From NCBI RefSeq assembly GCF_040712085.1, contig NZ_JBFCVK010000006.1:286018-350017 (forward strand): a stretch of 64,000 nucleotides of DNA. The letters are read 5' to 3'. Below, in pieces: positions 17,461-28,651 of this stretch (its first letter is position 1; every line of letters starts with the position of its first letter). The notes beneath the pieces were generated by a model. It made no database searches, was not told the DNA's origin, and saw only the letters and a program-made list of their open reading frames with translations. The stretch comes from Aquibaculum sediminis. Lineage in GTDB: Bacteria > Pseudomonadota > Alphaproteobacteria > Kiloniellales > DSM-21159. The translations under genes were made by a program, and so were the position numbers.

Positions 17461-18671
17461 AAAGACACTCCCAAACGCTCGGCCACAGCAAAGACATCCT
17501 TGTCGCCGCGCCCGCAGAGATTCATCACCAGCAGGTGATCGCGGGGCAGGTCCGGCGCCATCTTCATCACTTGCGCCAGTGCATGTGCCGGCTCCAGCGC
17601 CGGGATGATCCCTTCCGTACGCGTACAGAGCTTAAAGGCCTCCATGGCCTCGTCATCGGTCACCGAGACATAGTCGACCCGGCCCGACTCGTGCAGCCAG
17701 GAGTGCTCCGGGCCGATGCCGGGATAGTCGAGACCGGCGGAAATCGAGTAGGCGTCGAGGATCTGACCATCGTCGGTCTGGAGCAGATAGGTGCGGTTTC
17801 CGTGCAGCACGCCCGGGCGCCCGCCATTGAGGGACGCTGCATGCTCGCCGCTGGCGATGCCGTGCCCGGCAGCCTCCACACCCACCATGCGCACGTCCGG
17901 CTCATCCAGGAAGGGATGGAACAGGCCGATGGCGTTGGAGCCGCCGCCGATGCAGGCCACCAACGTGTCCGGCAGTCGCCCTTCAGCCTCATGGAGCTGC
18001 TGGCGGGTTTCCTCCCCGATCACGCACTGGAAATCGCGCACCATGGCGGGATAGGGATGCGGGCCGGCGGCGGTGCCGATGATGTAGAAGGTGCTTTCCA
18101 CATTGGCGACCCAGTCGCGCAGCGCCTCGTTCATCGCGTCCTTGAGGGTGCCGGTGCCGCTGGTGACCGGAATCACCTCGGCGCCCAGCATCTTCATGCG
18201 GAAGACGTTGGGCTTCTGCCGCTCGATGTCCGTGGCGCCCATGTAGACCACGCAGGGCAGGCCGAATCGGGCGCAGACCGTGGCCGTCGCCACGCCATGC
18301 TGGCCGGCGCCGGTCTCGGCAATGATCCGGGTCTTGCCCATCCGCCGGGCCAGCAGAATCTGGCCCAGGGTGTTGTTGATCTTGTGCGCGCCGGTGTGGT
18401 TCAGCTCGTCGCGCTTGAAGTAGATCTTGGCGCCGCCGAGTTCATCGGTGAGCCGTTCGGCAAAATAGAGCGGGCTGGGCCGGCCGACGTAGTGGGTCAG
18501 GAAGTAGTCCTGCTCCCGCTTGAAGTCCTCCGAGTGCCGGGCCTCCTCGTAGGCCTGTTCGACCTCGAGGATGAGCGGCATCAGGGTCTCAGCCACGAAA
18601 CGACCGCCGAATATGCCGAAATGGCCGCGTTCGTCCGGGCCGGAACGATAGGTGTTGAGCGCGTCTGTCAT
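17457..18671 (-). CDS. trpB: Tryptophan synthase beta subunit
   Basis: The PLP-dependent half of tryptophan synthase, condensing indole with serine. Start at 18671 (MTDALNTYRSG) gives 404 residues, the usual size; the frame upstream to 18785 has no family similarity. Lys in KRDELNHTGAHKINN binds PLP, and AETGAGQHGVATAT, CIGGGSNAIG, SAGLDYPGIGPEHSWL and LCGRGDKD complete the fold. It is the first gene of the operon. No trp leader peptide or attenuator was recognised in the 240 bp upstream, which it shares with the divergent efflux genes. Confidence 0.97.
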   Translation of the reverse strand: MTDALNTYRSGPDERGHFGIFGGRFVAETLMPLILEVEQAYEEARHSEDFKREQDYFLTHYVGRPSPLYFAERLTDELGGAKIYFKRDELNHTGAHKINNTLGQILLARRMGKTRIIAETGAGQHGVATATVCARFGLPCVVYMGATDIERQKPNVFRMKMLGAEVIPVTSGTGTLKDAMNEALRDWVANVESTFYIIGTAAGPHPYPAMVRDFQCVIGEETRQQLHEAEGRLPDTLVACIGGGSNAIGLFHPFLDEPDVRMVGVEAAGHGIASGEHAASLNGGRPGVLHGNRTYLLQTDDGQILDAYSISAGLDYPGIGPEHSWLHESGRVDYVSVTDDEAMEAFKLCTRTEGIIPALEPAHALAQVMKMAPDLPRDHLLVMNLCGRGDKDVFAVAERLGVSL

Positions 18672-18911
18672 GGGTTCCGGAACCTGCTGTGCATTGCGAC
18701 GCACTCTGCCGCAAGCGGGCCCGCCGCGCAACGCAGGCGCTGCGCGGCTGACAGCGACGTCTTGGAGTGCAGCGCCAAGCATCAAGAATGCTTCGGATCA
18801 GACCTCAGAAATCTGTTGGCGCCTTCACTGCAGGTGGTACGCTAAAGTGGCACTAGAAGACGATAATCCATCCAGTGCTCGCAGCTGCACAAGAGGCGAA
18901 CGGGGGAAGCC

Positions 18912-20075
18912 ATGCAAAACAACAAGAAGCTGTCTCTGTGGACGAAAAGCGCGCTGCGCGGACTGGCGCTCGCCGCCGCCTGCAGTCTGTCGCTGCCCGC
19001 TGCAGCCCAGATGCCGGGCCTGGAAATGCCGCCCCCGGCGGTTGTGGTCGAGCCGATCGAGGTGCAGGTGATCGACCACCCGGAAGAATTCCTGGGTCAG
19101 GTGGAAGCCATCGAGGCCGTCGACCTGCGCGCGCGGGTGCAGGGTTTCCTGCAGGAGGTCTCCTTCGCGCCGGGTCAAAGGGTCGAAACGGGGGACCTGC
19201 TCTTCATCATCGAACCCGATCAGTACGACGCGCAGCTCTCCTCGGCCCAGGCGCAGCTCTCCCGCGCCGAAGCAGGAGCGGATGAGGCGCAGCGCAGCCT
19301 GGCCCGCACCCAGGAACTGGCGAATCGCGGCACCTCGCCCCAGGCGTCCCTGGACCAGGCACGCGCGGCGGCAGCCATGGCCGATGCCGATGTTGAGGCT
19401 GCCAAGGCCGCGGTAAGCGCAGCGGAACTTGACCTCTCCTACACCCAGATCCATGCGCCGATTGGCGGCCAGATCGGCCAGTCGCAGTTCAGCCACGGCA
19501 ACCTGGTGGGTCCTGACTCCGGTTCGCTCGCGCGCATCGTCCAGCTCGACCCGATCCGCGTGGCCTTCTCGGTCACCGACGACCGCTATGCCACACTGCG
19601 CCAGCAGGTGGTCGATGCGGGCGGTGTTCTCGAAACCGATGCCCTGCTGTTGCGGCTGCGCCTCCCCAACGGCGTCGACTACCCGTCACAAGGGCGGCTC
19701 GAATATGTCTCCAGCGAAATGGACACCCGCACCGGCACGGTGCCGGTGCGCCTGATCTTCCCCAACCCCGACGGGCTGCTGTTGCCCGGTCAGAACGTGA
19801 CGCTCTACATCCAGGAGAGCGCGCAGCGCGAACTGCCGGTAGTGCCGCAGTCCGCGGTACTGCAGGACCGCAGCGGCCGCTATGTCTACACCCTGCAGGA
19901 CGACGACACGGTCACCCAGCAGCGCATCGAGACCGGCGCCCGCGTGCCCAATGGCTGGGCGGTGGTCGAAGGGCTGGAGGGCGGCGAACTTGTCGTCACC
20001 CAAGGCATCCAGCGACTGAGCGAAGGGGCTTCCGTACAAGCCAGCCAGGGCCGCCCGGTCGGGGATGACGGCTGA
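18912..20075 (+). CDS. RND efflux periplasmic adaptor subunit (MexE/AcrA-like)
   Basis: Links the inner-membrane RND pump to an outer-membrane channel. The protein has 387 residues, with a signal peptide (GLALAAACSLSLPAAAQ) but no lipobox cysteine at the cleavage site, so it should be periplasmic or membrane-anchored by the N-terminus. VDLRARVQGFLQEVSFAPGQRVETGDLLFII is the first half of the lipoyl domain, a coiled-coil hairpin follows (about 95-165), and the second half (IHAPIGGQIGQSQFSHGNLV) and beta barrel come after. It overlaps the pump gene by one base (TGATG). No TolC-type gene or regulator is adjacent. Confidence 0.93.
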   Translation: MQNNKKLSLWTKSALRGLALAAACSLSLPAAAQMPGLEMPPPAVVVEPIEVQVIDHPEEFLGQVEAIEAVDLRARVQGFLQEVSFAPGQRVETGDLLFIIEPDQYDAQLSSAQAQLSRAEAGADEAQRSLARTQELANRGTSPQASLDQARAAAAMADADVEAAKAAVSAAELDLSYTQIHAPIGGQIGQSQFSHGNLVGPDSGSLARIVQLDPIRVAFSVTDDRYATLRQQVVDAGGVLETDALLLRLRLPNGVDYPSQGRLEYVSSEMDTRTGTVPVRLIFPNPDGLLLPGQNVTLYIQESAQRELPVVPQSAVLQDRSGRYVYTLQDDDTVTQQRIETGARVPNGWAVVEGLEGGELVVTQGIQRLSEGASVQASQGRPVGDDG

Positions 20076-23000
20076 TGGGCCGCAACATCTTCATCTCCCG
20101 CAACCGACTGGCGATAGTGATCTCGCTGGTCATTGCGATTGCCGGCCTGATTTCCATCCGGGCGCTGCCGGTGCAGCAGTATCCCGACATCACACCGCCG
20201 ACCATCAACGTCTCGGCAACCTATCCCGGCGCCAGCGCCGAGGTGATCGCGGACGTCGTCGGCGGGCCGCTGGAAACGGCAATCAACGGCGTGGAGGACA
20301 TGATCTACATGTCGTCCACCAGCACCAATGCCGGCCAGTACTCGCTCTCCGTCACCTTCGAGGTGGGCACCGATCCGGATATTGCCCAGGTCAACGTGCA
20401 GAACCGCTCGCAGTTGGCCATGTCGCAACTGCCCCAGGAGGTGACCGAGCAGGGCGTGACGGTCCAGGCGAGTTCGCCCGACTTCCTCTTCGCGCTCGGC
20501 TTCTATTCGCCGGACGGCAGCATATCCGCGCTCGACATCACCAATTTCGTCTCCTCCCAGGTGATCGACGCCCTCAAGCGCATCGACGGCGTGGGCGACG
20601 TCTCCCTGGTCGGCGCCTCCGACTACTCCATGCGGGTCTGGTTCAATCCGGCGCGCATGAACGCGCTGGGCATCACGACAGATGACGTAACCGACGCCAT
20701 TCGCGCCCAAAGCATCCAGGCTTCCCTGGGCCGGGTCGGAGCACAGCCGGCGCCGGCCAACACCGCCGTTGAGTACAGCCTGGTTGCGGAGGGTCGCCTG
20801 CGCACTGCCGAGGAGTTCGAGCGCATCGTCATCCGCACCGGCGATCAAGGCTCCGTGGTGCGCCTGGGCGACATCGCGCGCCTGGAATTGGGGGCGCAGG
20901 ACTACTCCTCCACCGCCCAGTTGAACGGGCAGGAAACGGCGATGCTGATGATCTCGCAATCGCCGGGCGCCAATGCGATCGCCACCGCGGACGCGACGCT
21001 GGCCGAGTTGGAACAGCTGTCGACAAGCTTCCCGGAGGGCCTGGAGTACAGGGTCGTCTACGACGCCACCCAGTTCGTGCGCACCAGCGTCGACCAGATC
21101 GTCGAGGTGCTGATCGAGGCCTTCATCATCGTCCTCATCATTACCTTCCTCTTCCTGCAGGACTGGCGCGCCACGCTGATCTCCGCCCTGGCGATTCCGG
21201 TTTCGCTGCTGGGCGCCATGGCGATCCTGCTGGTGCTGGGCTACTCGGCCAACACGGTGACGCTGCTGGCGCTGGTGCTCGCCATCGGACTGGTGGTCGA
21301 CGATGCGATTCTGGTGGTGGAGAACGTGCAACACGTGCTCGAGGAACACCCCGGTATCGGTGTCGCCGAGGCCACCGGCCGAGCCATGAGCCAGATCACC
21401 GGCCCGATCATCGCCACCACCTTCGTACTGCTGGCCGTGGTGTTGCCCACGGCGTTCCTTCCGGGGATCACCGGGCAGCTTTACCGGCAGTTCGCCATCA
21501 CCCTGTCTTCGTCCCTTGTGGTCTCGGCCCTGGTCGCCCTGACCCTCAGCCCGGCGCTTGCGGCCACGCTGTTGCGGCCGGCCAAGCAGGGCTACCGCCG
21601 CGGGCCGCTGGGCTGGTTCGCGCGCGGCATCGACATCACCCGGTCCGGCTACGGCCGCGTGGTGGGATGGCTGCTGCGCGCACCCTATATCGCGCTCGGC
21701 GTGCTGGCGGCCGCCTTCGTCGGCGCCTACCTGATGTTCACCAGCCTGCCCTCGACCTTCCTGCCCAATGAGGACCAGGGCGCGATCTTCGTCGAGATTC
21801 AGCTTCCCGACGCCGCTTCCCTAAATCGCACGCAGGAGGTGGTGCATCACGTCGAAACCCTCCTGGGCGTGACGGAAGGCGTGGCGAACGTCATCTCGGT
21901 GGCCGGCTACAGCATGCTGCAAAGCACCGTCACACCCAACAGCGGCATGGCCATCGCCTCGCTCGACTCCTGGGATGAACGGGGCGAGGCCGGCATCAAT
22001 CTACGCGACATGATCATGGGCCTGCAGAGCCAGTTCTTCACCATGCCGGGCGCCAACATCATGGCCTTCGTGCCGCCGCCGATCCCGGGCGTAGGCACCG
22101 TGGGCGGCCTGGACTTCCGGCTGCAGGCCCTGCGCGGCCAGCCTCCGGAGGAAGTGGCACAGGTCGCCCGCTCCTTCCTGGGCGCGGCCAACCAGGCGCC
22201 GGAAATCGGCGGGGCTTCCACCACCTTCAATGCCGACGTGCCGCAGCTCTTCGTCAACGTCGACCGCGACCGCGCGCAGCTTCTGGGCCTCAGCGTAGGG
22301 CAGATCTACTCCACCCTGGGCGCGCACTTCGGCTCGCGCTACGTCAACGACTTCACGCTGGATGGCCGCGTCTATCAGGTGAAGCTGCAGGCGGAAGCCG
22401 ACTACCGCAACGACGCCGAGGACATCATGGGGCTCTATGCCCGCAGCACCAATGGCGACATGGTGCCGCTGCGCAGCGTGGTGTCCGTGACGACGGTGCT
22501 GGGCCCCTACATCATCCCGCGCTACAACCTCATGGTCTCGCCCTCGATCAACGGGCAGACCGCACCCGGCGCCAGCACCGGCGACGCCATGGCCGCCTTC
22601 GAGCGCACAGCCGCCGAGGTCCTGCCGGAAGGCTACGGTTTCGAGTGGTCGGGCATGTCGCTGCAGGAGACCCAGACCGCCGGCACGGAGGTCTTCATCT
22701 TCGCCCTGGCGCTGATCTTCGCCTACCTCTTCCTGGTGGCGCAGTACGAAAGCTGGATGCTGCCGCTCTCGATCATCTTCTCGCTGGGCATAGCGCTTTT
22801 CGGCGCGGTGGGCGCGCTGACGCTGGTGGGGCTGCAGAACAGCCTCTACGCCCAAGTGGGCATGGTGCTTCTCATAGGACTTGCGTCCAAGAACGCCATC
22901 CTGATCGTCGAGTTCGCCAAGAGTCAGCGCGAGGCCGGCCATTCGATCCTGGAAGCGGCCCGTAACGGTGCCGAGCAGCGCTTTCGGGCCGTGTTGATGA

Positions 23001-23251
23001 CGGCCCTGGCTTTCATCTTCGGCGTCCTGCCGCTGGTACTCTCCACGGGTGCCGGCGCCGGTGCGCGCGTGCCGGTGGGCATCACGGTGCTCGGTGGCAT
23101 GCTGGCGGCAACTCTGGTTGGCCTCTTCATCATCCCCAACCTCTACGCCGTGGCGGCGCGTCTGGCTGAATGGCGCCCGGGCCGCAAAAAGCGCGTGACG
23201 GAGCAGGAGGCAACCCAGGCAGCAGGCGAGTCATCATCGAGCGAGGGGTGA
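20075..23251 (+). CDS. RND efflux pump inner-membrane transporter (HAE1 family, AcrB/MexF-like)
   Basis: A 1058-residue proton-driven multidrug exporter. The N-terminus (FISRNRLAIVISLVIAIAGL) is TM1, followed by LPVQQYPDITPPTINVSATYPGASAEVI. The proton-relay motif GLVVDDAILVVENVQ sits in TM4 and SKNAILIVEFAKS in TM10. Porter-domain signatures SNDEDQG-like LPNEDQGAIFVEIQLPD and GLDFRLQ are present. Together with the adaptor upstream it needs an outer-membrane partner from elsewhere in the genome. Substrates cannot be predicted. Confidence 0.96.
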   Translation: MGRNIFISRNRLAIVISLVIAIAGLISIRALPVQQYPDITPPTINVSATYPGASAEVIADVVGGPLETAINGVEDMIYMSSTSTNAGQYSLSVTFEVGTDPDIAQVNVQNRSQLAMSQLPQEVTEQGVTVQASSPDFLFALGFYSPDGSISALDITNFVSSQVIDALKRIDGVGDVSLVGASDYSMRVWFNPARMNALGITTDDVTDAIRAQSIQASLGRVGAQPAPANTAVEYSLVAEGRLRTAEEFERIVIRTGDQGSVVRLGDIARLELGAQDYSSTAQLNGQETAMLMISQSPGANAIATADATLAELEQLSTSFPEGLEYRVVYDATQFVRTSVDQIVEVLIEAFIIVLIITFLFLQDWRATLISALAIPVSLLGAMAILLVLGYSANTVTLLALVLAIGLVVDDAILVVENVQHVLEEHPGIGVAEATGRAMSQITGPIIATTFVLLAVVLPTAFLPGITGQLYRQFAITLSSSLVVSALVALTLSPALAATLLRPAKQGYRRGPLGWFARGIDITRSGYGRVVGWLLRAPYIALGVLAAAFVGAYLMFTSLPSTFLPNEDQGAIFVEIQLPDAASLNRTQEVVHHVETLLGVTEGVANVISVAGYSMLQSTVTPNSGMAIASLDSWDERGEAGINLRDMIMGLQSQFFTMPGANIMAFVPPPIPGVGTVGGLDFRLQALRGQPPEEVAQVARSFLGAANQAPEIGGASTTFNADVPQLFVNVDRDRAQLLGLSVGQIYSTLGAHFGSRYVNDFTLDGRVYQVKLQAEADYRNDAEDIMGLYARSTNGDMVPLRSVVSVTTVLGPYIIPRYNLMVSPSINGQTAPGASTGDAMAAFERTAAEVLPEGYGFEWSGMSLQETQTAGTEVFIFALALIFAYLFLVAQYESWMLPLSIIFSLGIALFGAVGALTLVGLQNSLYAQVGMVLLIGLASKNAILIVEFAKSQREAGHSILEAARNGAEQRFRAVLMTALAFIFGVLPLVLSTGAGAGARVPVGITVLGGMLAATLVGLFIIPNLYAVAARLAEWRPGRKKRVTEQEATQAAGESSSSEG

Positions 23252-23362
23252 CGCCGGCCGGCCGGCGCTGTATGCGGGCAGCAAGCAAGGTGTCTGCAGT
23301 CCGGCGTCATGCCTGACGTCGTGCAGCACCTCCCGACAACGAAGACTGGACTTGCGAACGGC

Positions 23363-23956
23363 ATGAGCCTCTCCGACGGCTTCCATGACATTCCCGCCGG
23401 CAAGATCGCGGCGGTCGTGACCTATCTCGAGATGCGCGCCCGGCCCGAGCCGCGCCCCGAGCCGACGCCGGCGCCCTGGCACCTGAGACGTGTGGCCCAG
23501 CCCGATGGCGACTGGTACCGCGCGCTCTACCGGCGCGTGGGGGAGGACTGGCTCTGGTTTTCCCGCCTGGTCATTCCCGAGTCGGAGCTGGACGCCGTGC
23601 TGCGCGATCCGGGCGTTGCCTTCTATGCGCTGGAAGCCGATGGCCGGGACATGGGACTGCTGGAGTTGGACTTTCGCCAGGACGGCGAATGCGAACTCGC
23701 CTTCTTCGGCCTGGCCGGCAGCCTGCACGGTCAGGGCGCCGGGCGCTGGCTGATGAACCGGGCGCTGGAACTGGCATGGGAGCGGCCGATCCAGCGGCTC
23801 TGGCTGCACACCTGCACACTGGATCACCCGCAAGCGATCGCCTTCTACTCCCGCAGCGGCTTTCGCCCCTACGCTCGCCAGGTGGAAGTGGCGGACGACC
23901 CGCGCCTGATCGGCAAGGCGCCGCGCGACTCGGCGCCGCACATCCCGATCATTTGA
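23363..23956 (+). CDS. GNAT-family N-acetyltransferase
   Basis: About 197 residues from the ATG at 23363 (MSLSDGFHDIPAGK). The acetyl-CoA-binding region is visible as LAGSLHGQGAGRWLMNRAL, a slightly changed Q/RxxGxG/A motif, followed by LWLHTCTLDHPQAIAFYSRSGF, the typical last strand and helix of GNAT enzymes. An earlier ATG at 23309 would add 18 residues; I prefer 23363 because the N-terminus then matches the usual start of this group (DGFHDIPAGKIAAVVTYLEM). The substrate is unknown. Confidence 0.8.
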   Translation: MSLSDGFHDIPAGKIAAVVTYLEMRARPEPRPEPTPAPWHLRRVAQPDGDWYRALYRRVGEDWLWFSRLVIPESELDAVLRDPGVAFYALEADGRDMGLLELDFRQDGECELAFFGLAGSLHGQGAGRWLMNRALELAWERPIQRLWLHTCTLDHPQAIAFYSRSGFRPYARQVEVADDPRLIGKAPRDSAPHIPII

Positions 23957-23982
23957 CGCCAATCATCTGACGCAGGGGCCGA

Positions 23983-24858
23983 TCAACCGCCGAGCAGCTC
24001 GGCCTTTGGATCCTGGGCCGCATGCTTGGCCTTGGCCTGTTGCGGCGCGCGCACCGCGTAGCAGTAAACGCAGCCATGCGGGCAGGTGTCGTAAGCACCG
24101 ATGTCGCGGCTTTCGGCACAGAGGCAGCCCGGCCGGTTACCTTTCTTGCGCGCCGCGATCCGACGCCCGGCCACGGCAGACAGGCGGCCGGCGTCGATGC
24201 AGCGCGCCGACTCCAGGCCCGCACCCAGCAGGTCCGGCTGACTGCAGAGCGTGGGACGAAGACCGCGGTCGTGGGCGATGTGCGCCAGTTCGCCCAGCAG
24301 CGCCTGCTTTTCCGCCACCGGCGGATCGCTCCAGTCAAAGCCGTGCCGCCGGGCAGCGGCATCGCTGTTGCGCCGGGTCTTGGCGTAGATCTGGGCAAAG
24401 GACAGGACCACCTCGTCGCTCAACCCGCCAAACCGATCCGCCAACTCAGCAAGCTGCGTGCGGTGGAAGTCCGGCGGCGTCAGGTCGCTGAGGAACACCG
24501 GATCATAGCGCCAGACCAGGCAGTGCGGGCCGTAGCGCCGCCGGATCTCCTGCAGCGCCGGCAGCACGCGCTCCGGCGCCGGTACCGAGGCTTCCAGGGC
24601 CCGTGGGTAGCCGGTCATGGTGACCTGCAGCACGAAGGGCCAGCCGGCCTCGGCCAGTTGCTCCAGGACCGGCAGGAAGGGCGCCGGGTTGCGCGTCCAG
24701 AAGACGAAGCCCTCGACCGCCTCGCGGGTGAGCGGCAGGCGGTACACCGCGCCGCTGTAGGGATTGCGCCAGGACACCTCTCCGGCGCGCAGGCGCTCCA
24801 GGAACCACTGGCCGTAGAAGGCGGGAATGTCGCTGCGATAGCTGGCCGAGACGATCAT
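23983..24858 (-). CDS. DUF1848 family protein with radical-SAM-like cysteine motif
   Basis: A 291-residue protein starting MIVSASYRSDIPAFYGQWF, the conserved opening of DUF1848. It contains EGFVFWTRNPAPFLPVL, QVTMTGYPRALE and VWRYDPVFLSDLT and ends with a cysteine cluster (RPGCLCAES, then DIGAYDTCPHGCVYCYA) where CPHGCVYC resembles the CxxxCxxC of radical SAM proteins, though located near the C-terminus. The function is unknown, possibly an Fe-S enzyme. The much longer open frame running on to 26991 is the antisense of dnaK and is not real. The ATG overlaps the stop of the small membrane protein gene upstream. Confidence 0.85.
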   Translation of the reverse strand: MIVSASYRSDIPAFYGQWFLERLRAGEVSWRNPYSGAVYRLPLTREAVEGFVFWTRNPAPFLPVLEQLAEAGWPFVLQVTMTGYPRALEASVPAPERVLPALQEIRRRYGPHCLVWRYDPVFLSDLTPPDFHRTQLAELADRFGGLSDEVVLSFAQIYAKTRRNSDAAARRHGFDWSDPPVAEKQALLGELAHIAHDRGLRPTLCSQPDLLGAGLESARCIDAGRLSAVAGRRIAARKKGNRPGCLCAESRDIGAYDTCPHGCVYCYAVRAPQQAKAKHAAQDPKAELLGG

Positions 24859-25118
24859 TGCCCGGCGCTGTCGCCCCCCTCCCCGTCCTGCTGCCGGCGC
24901 TGCGCTTCGCGCCGCTGGAACCAGCGGAAGAAAATGTAGAACCCGGCACTGAGCAGCGCCAACCAGGAGCCGAAGCGGCTCACCCCGGGATCGTCCCAGA
25001 CCTCTCCGCCCAACAGCATCAAGGCGACTCCGAGCACCACGTTGAAGCCGAGCAGCACCATGATGGCCAGATGGATGCCATCGCGTGGCAGCGGTTCTCT
25101 GTCGCGACGATAGAACAT
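24855..25118 (-). CDS. Small two-helix membrane protein, function unknown
   Basis: An 87-residue frame starting MFYRRDREPLPRDG. It contains two hydrophobic segments, roughly HLAIMVLLGFNVVLGVALMLL and FGSWLALLSAGFYIFFRW, and ends in a charged Gln/Arg-rich tail. Its stop codon overlaps the start of the DUF1848 gene (ATGA), so the two are probably translated together. I do not recognise a family. It points away from dnaK. Confidence 0.6.
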   Translation of the reverse strand: MFYRRDREPLPRDGIHLAIMVLLGFNVVLGVALMLLGGEVWDDPGVSRFGSWLALLSAGFYIFFRWFQRREAQRRQQDGEGGDSAGQ

Positions 25119-25174
25119 GGCCGGGAATGTGGCCGACGCAATTCTCCGGTGCAAGCAGCGCGTAAACCTCACGG

Positions 25175-25205
25175 CTTGTAGGTGATCGCTTGCTTCTTAT
25201 ATACC
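25175..25205 (+). promoter_or_regulatory. Heat-shock (RpoH) promoter of dnaK
   Basis: CTTG (25175-25178), 17 bp spacer, then CTTATATACC (25196-25205) matches the alphaproteobacterial RpoH consensus CTTG-N17/18-CYTATNT. It lies about 170 bp upstream of dnaK in a non-coding stretch. No CIRCE element was seen here. Confidence 0.8.
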
Positions 25206-25377
25206 CATTCGACGCCGACGCTGGCAGGACCGATGCGTCCCGCCGGCGCTCAGGCTGGCAAAGATCGCGAGCGCGGTGTGCCGCGCCGACCTTACGACGA
25301 AGTGTGATGATGGGGACCGCAGAACGGTGCTCAGTTGAGGCCGTCAAAGACGGTTCTGCCGAACGAAGAGGAAGCAC

Positions 25378-27303
<1,926 letters not shown>

Positions 27304-27326
27304 CGCCGAGCAATCGGTGCGGTAAC

Positions 27327-27357
27327 CGGCCCACGCAGCGGAAAACTGCGTGGGCCG
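27327..27357 (+). terminator. Strong hairpin between dnaK and dnaJ (partial terminator or mRNA stabiliser)
   Basis: CGGCCCACGCAG (27327-27338) and CTGCGTGGGCCG (27346-27357) form a perfect 12-bp stem with a 7-base loop, 23 bp after the dnaK stop. There is no T-run, so full termination is unlikely; it may lower dnaJ expression relative to dnaK or protect the 3' end of a dnaK message. Confidence 0.65.
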
Positions 27358-27497
27358 TTGCCCGTTAGGGCAGTCGTGTTCGGGTCGGTCCAGGGCAGGA
27401 CTCCCGAAAAGGACAGGATGAGAACAACGCCGTTCTCATCCCACAAGGCGAGGCCGGGAGAGCGGCCTCCTGGGGAAGCACAGTCGACGGCGAGGTC

Positions 27498-28637
27498 ATG
27501 GCCAAAAGAGATTATTACGAAACGCTGGGGGTCGCGCGAGGAGCCAGCGACGACGAACTCAAGAAGGCCTATCGCAAGCTGGCCATGCAGTATCACCCGG
27601 ACCGCAATCCGGGCGATGCCGAGGCAGAGAAGAAGTTCAAGGAACTCAACGAGGCTTACGGAGTCCTGAAGGAGTCCAAGACCCGAGCGGCCTACGACCG
27701 CTTCGGCCACGCTGGCGTCGACGGCGCCGCGGCCGGGGGCGGAGCGGGGCCGGGCGGCTTCGACTTCACCGGGTTTGCCGACATCTTCGACGAGATGTTC
27801 GGCGACATCATGGGCGGTGGCGGCCGACGCGGCGGCGCGCCTTCCGGTGCCGATCTCCGCTACAACATGGAAATCACCCTGGAAGAAGCCTACCAGGGCA
27901 AGGAAGCGCAGATCCGCGTGCCCACTTGGGTGGGCTGCGAGTCCTGCGACGGCAGCGGCGCAGAACCCGGTTCCAAGCCTATCACCTGCAACACCTGCAA
28001 CGGCCGCGGCCGAGTGCGCATGCAGCAGGGCATCTTCTCCATTGAGCGGGCCTGCCCCGCCTGCGGCGGCCAGGGCCAGGTGATCGAAACGCCCTGCAAG
28101 GCCTGTGAGGGGGCCGGGCGGATCCATCGCGAGAAGACGCTGCAGGTGAACATTCCTGCCGGTGTCGAGGATGGAACGCGCATCCGGCTCTCCGGCGAGG
28201 GCGAAGCCGGTCGTCGCGGCGGCCCGCCGGGCGATCTCTACATCTTTCTTTCCGTCGCCCCGCACCGCTTCTTTCAGCGCGAAGGGCCCAATCTCTTCTG
28301 CCGCGTGCCGGTGCCCATGACCACGGCCGCCCTGGGCGGCGCGATCGAGGTGCCCACTCTCGAAGGCGGCCGGGCCAAGGTCACCATTCCCGAAGGCACC
28401 CAGGCCGGCACGCAGTTCCGCCTGCGCGGCAAGGGCATGCCGGTGCTGCGCTCCAAGGCCTTGGGCGATCTCTACATCCAGGTGAACGTCGAGGTGCCGG
28501 TGGAGATCACCAAGCGTCAGCGCGAACTGCTGGAAGAGTTCCAGCACGAATGCGGCGAGGACGGCGGCAGCCATCACCCGGAAAGTCGCGGGTTCTTCTC
28601 GCGCGTGAAAGAGTTCTTCGATGATCTCCGCGATTAA
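27498..28637 (+). CDS. dnaJ: Co-chaperone DnaJ (Hsp40)
   Basis: Stimulates DnaK ATPase and delivers clients. The protein has 379 residues: J domain (1-70) with YHPDRNPGD, a Gly/Phe-rich linker, then the zinc domain with four complete CxxCxGxG repeats (CESCDGSG, CNTCNGRG, CPACGGQG, CKACEGAG) and the C-terminal substrate-binding domains (DGTRIRLSGEGEAG, GDLYIFLSVAPHRFF). The ATG is 194 bp after dnaK. Confidence 0.98.
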   Translation: MAKRDYYETLGVARGASDDELKKAYRKLAMQYHPDRNPGDAEAEKKFKELNEAYGVLKESKTRAAYDRFGHAGVDGAAAGGGAGPGGFDFTGFADIFDEMFGDIMGGGGRRGGAPSGADLRYNMEITLEEAYQGKEAQIRVPTWVGCESCDGSGAEPGSKPITCNTCNGRGRVRMQQGIFSIERACPACGGQGQVIETPCKACEGAGRIHREKTLQVNIPAGVEDGTRIRLSGEGEAGRRGGPPGDLYIFLSVAPHRFFQREGPNLFCRVPVPMTTAALGGAIEVPTLEGGRAKVTIPEGTQAGTQFRLRGKGMPVLRSKALGDLYIQVNVEVPVEITKRQRELLEEFQHECGEDGGSHHPESRGFFSRVKEFFDDLRD

Positions 28638-28651
28638 GGCGCTGCACGAGC

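Noticed and set aside
18672..18911. trp attenuator or leader peptide in front of trpB
   Set aside because: No short frame with tandem Trp codons and no terminator/antiterminator pair was found.
19886..21349. 487-codon minus-strand frame opposite the RND genes
   Set aside because: His/Asp/Gly-rich antisense shadow of the pump gene with no recognisable domain.
23252..23267. CGCCGGCCGGCCGGCG palindrome after the RND pump as a terminator
   Set aside because: No loop and no T-run; simple GC repeat.
25172..25377. CIRCE element in front of dnaK
   Set aside because: No TTAGCACTC/GAGTGCTAA pair; the region contains only the RpoH-type promoter.
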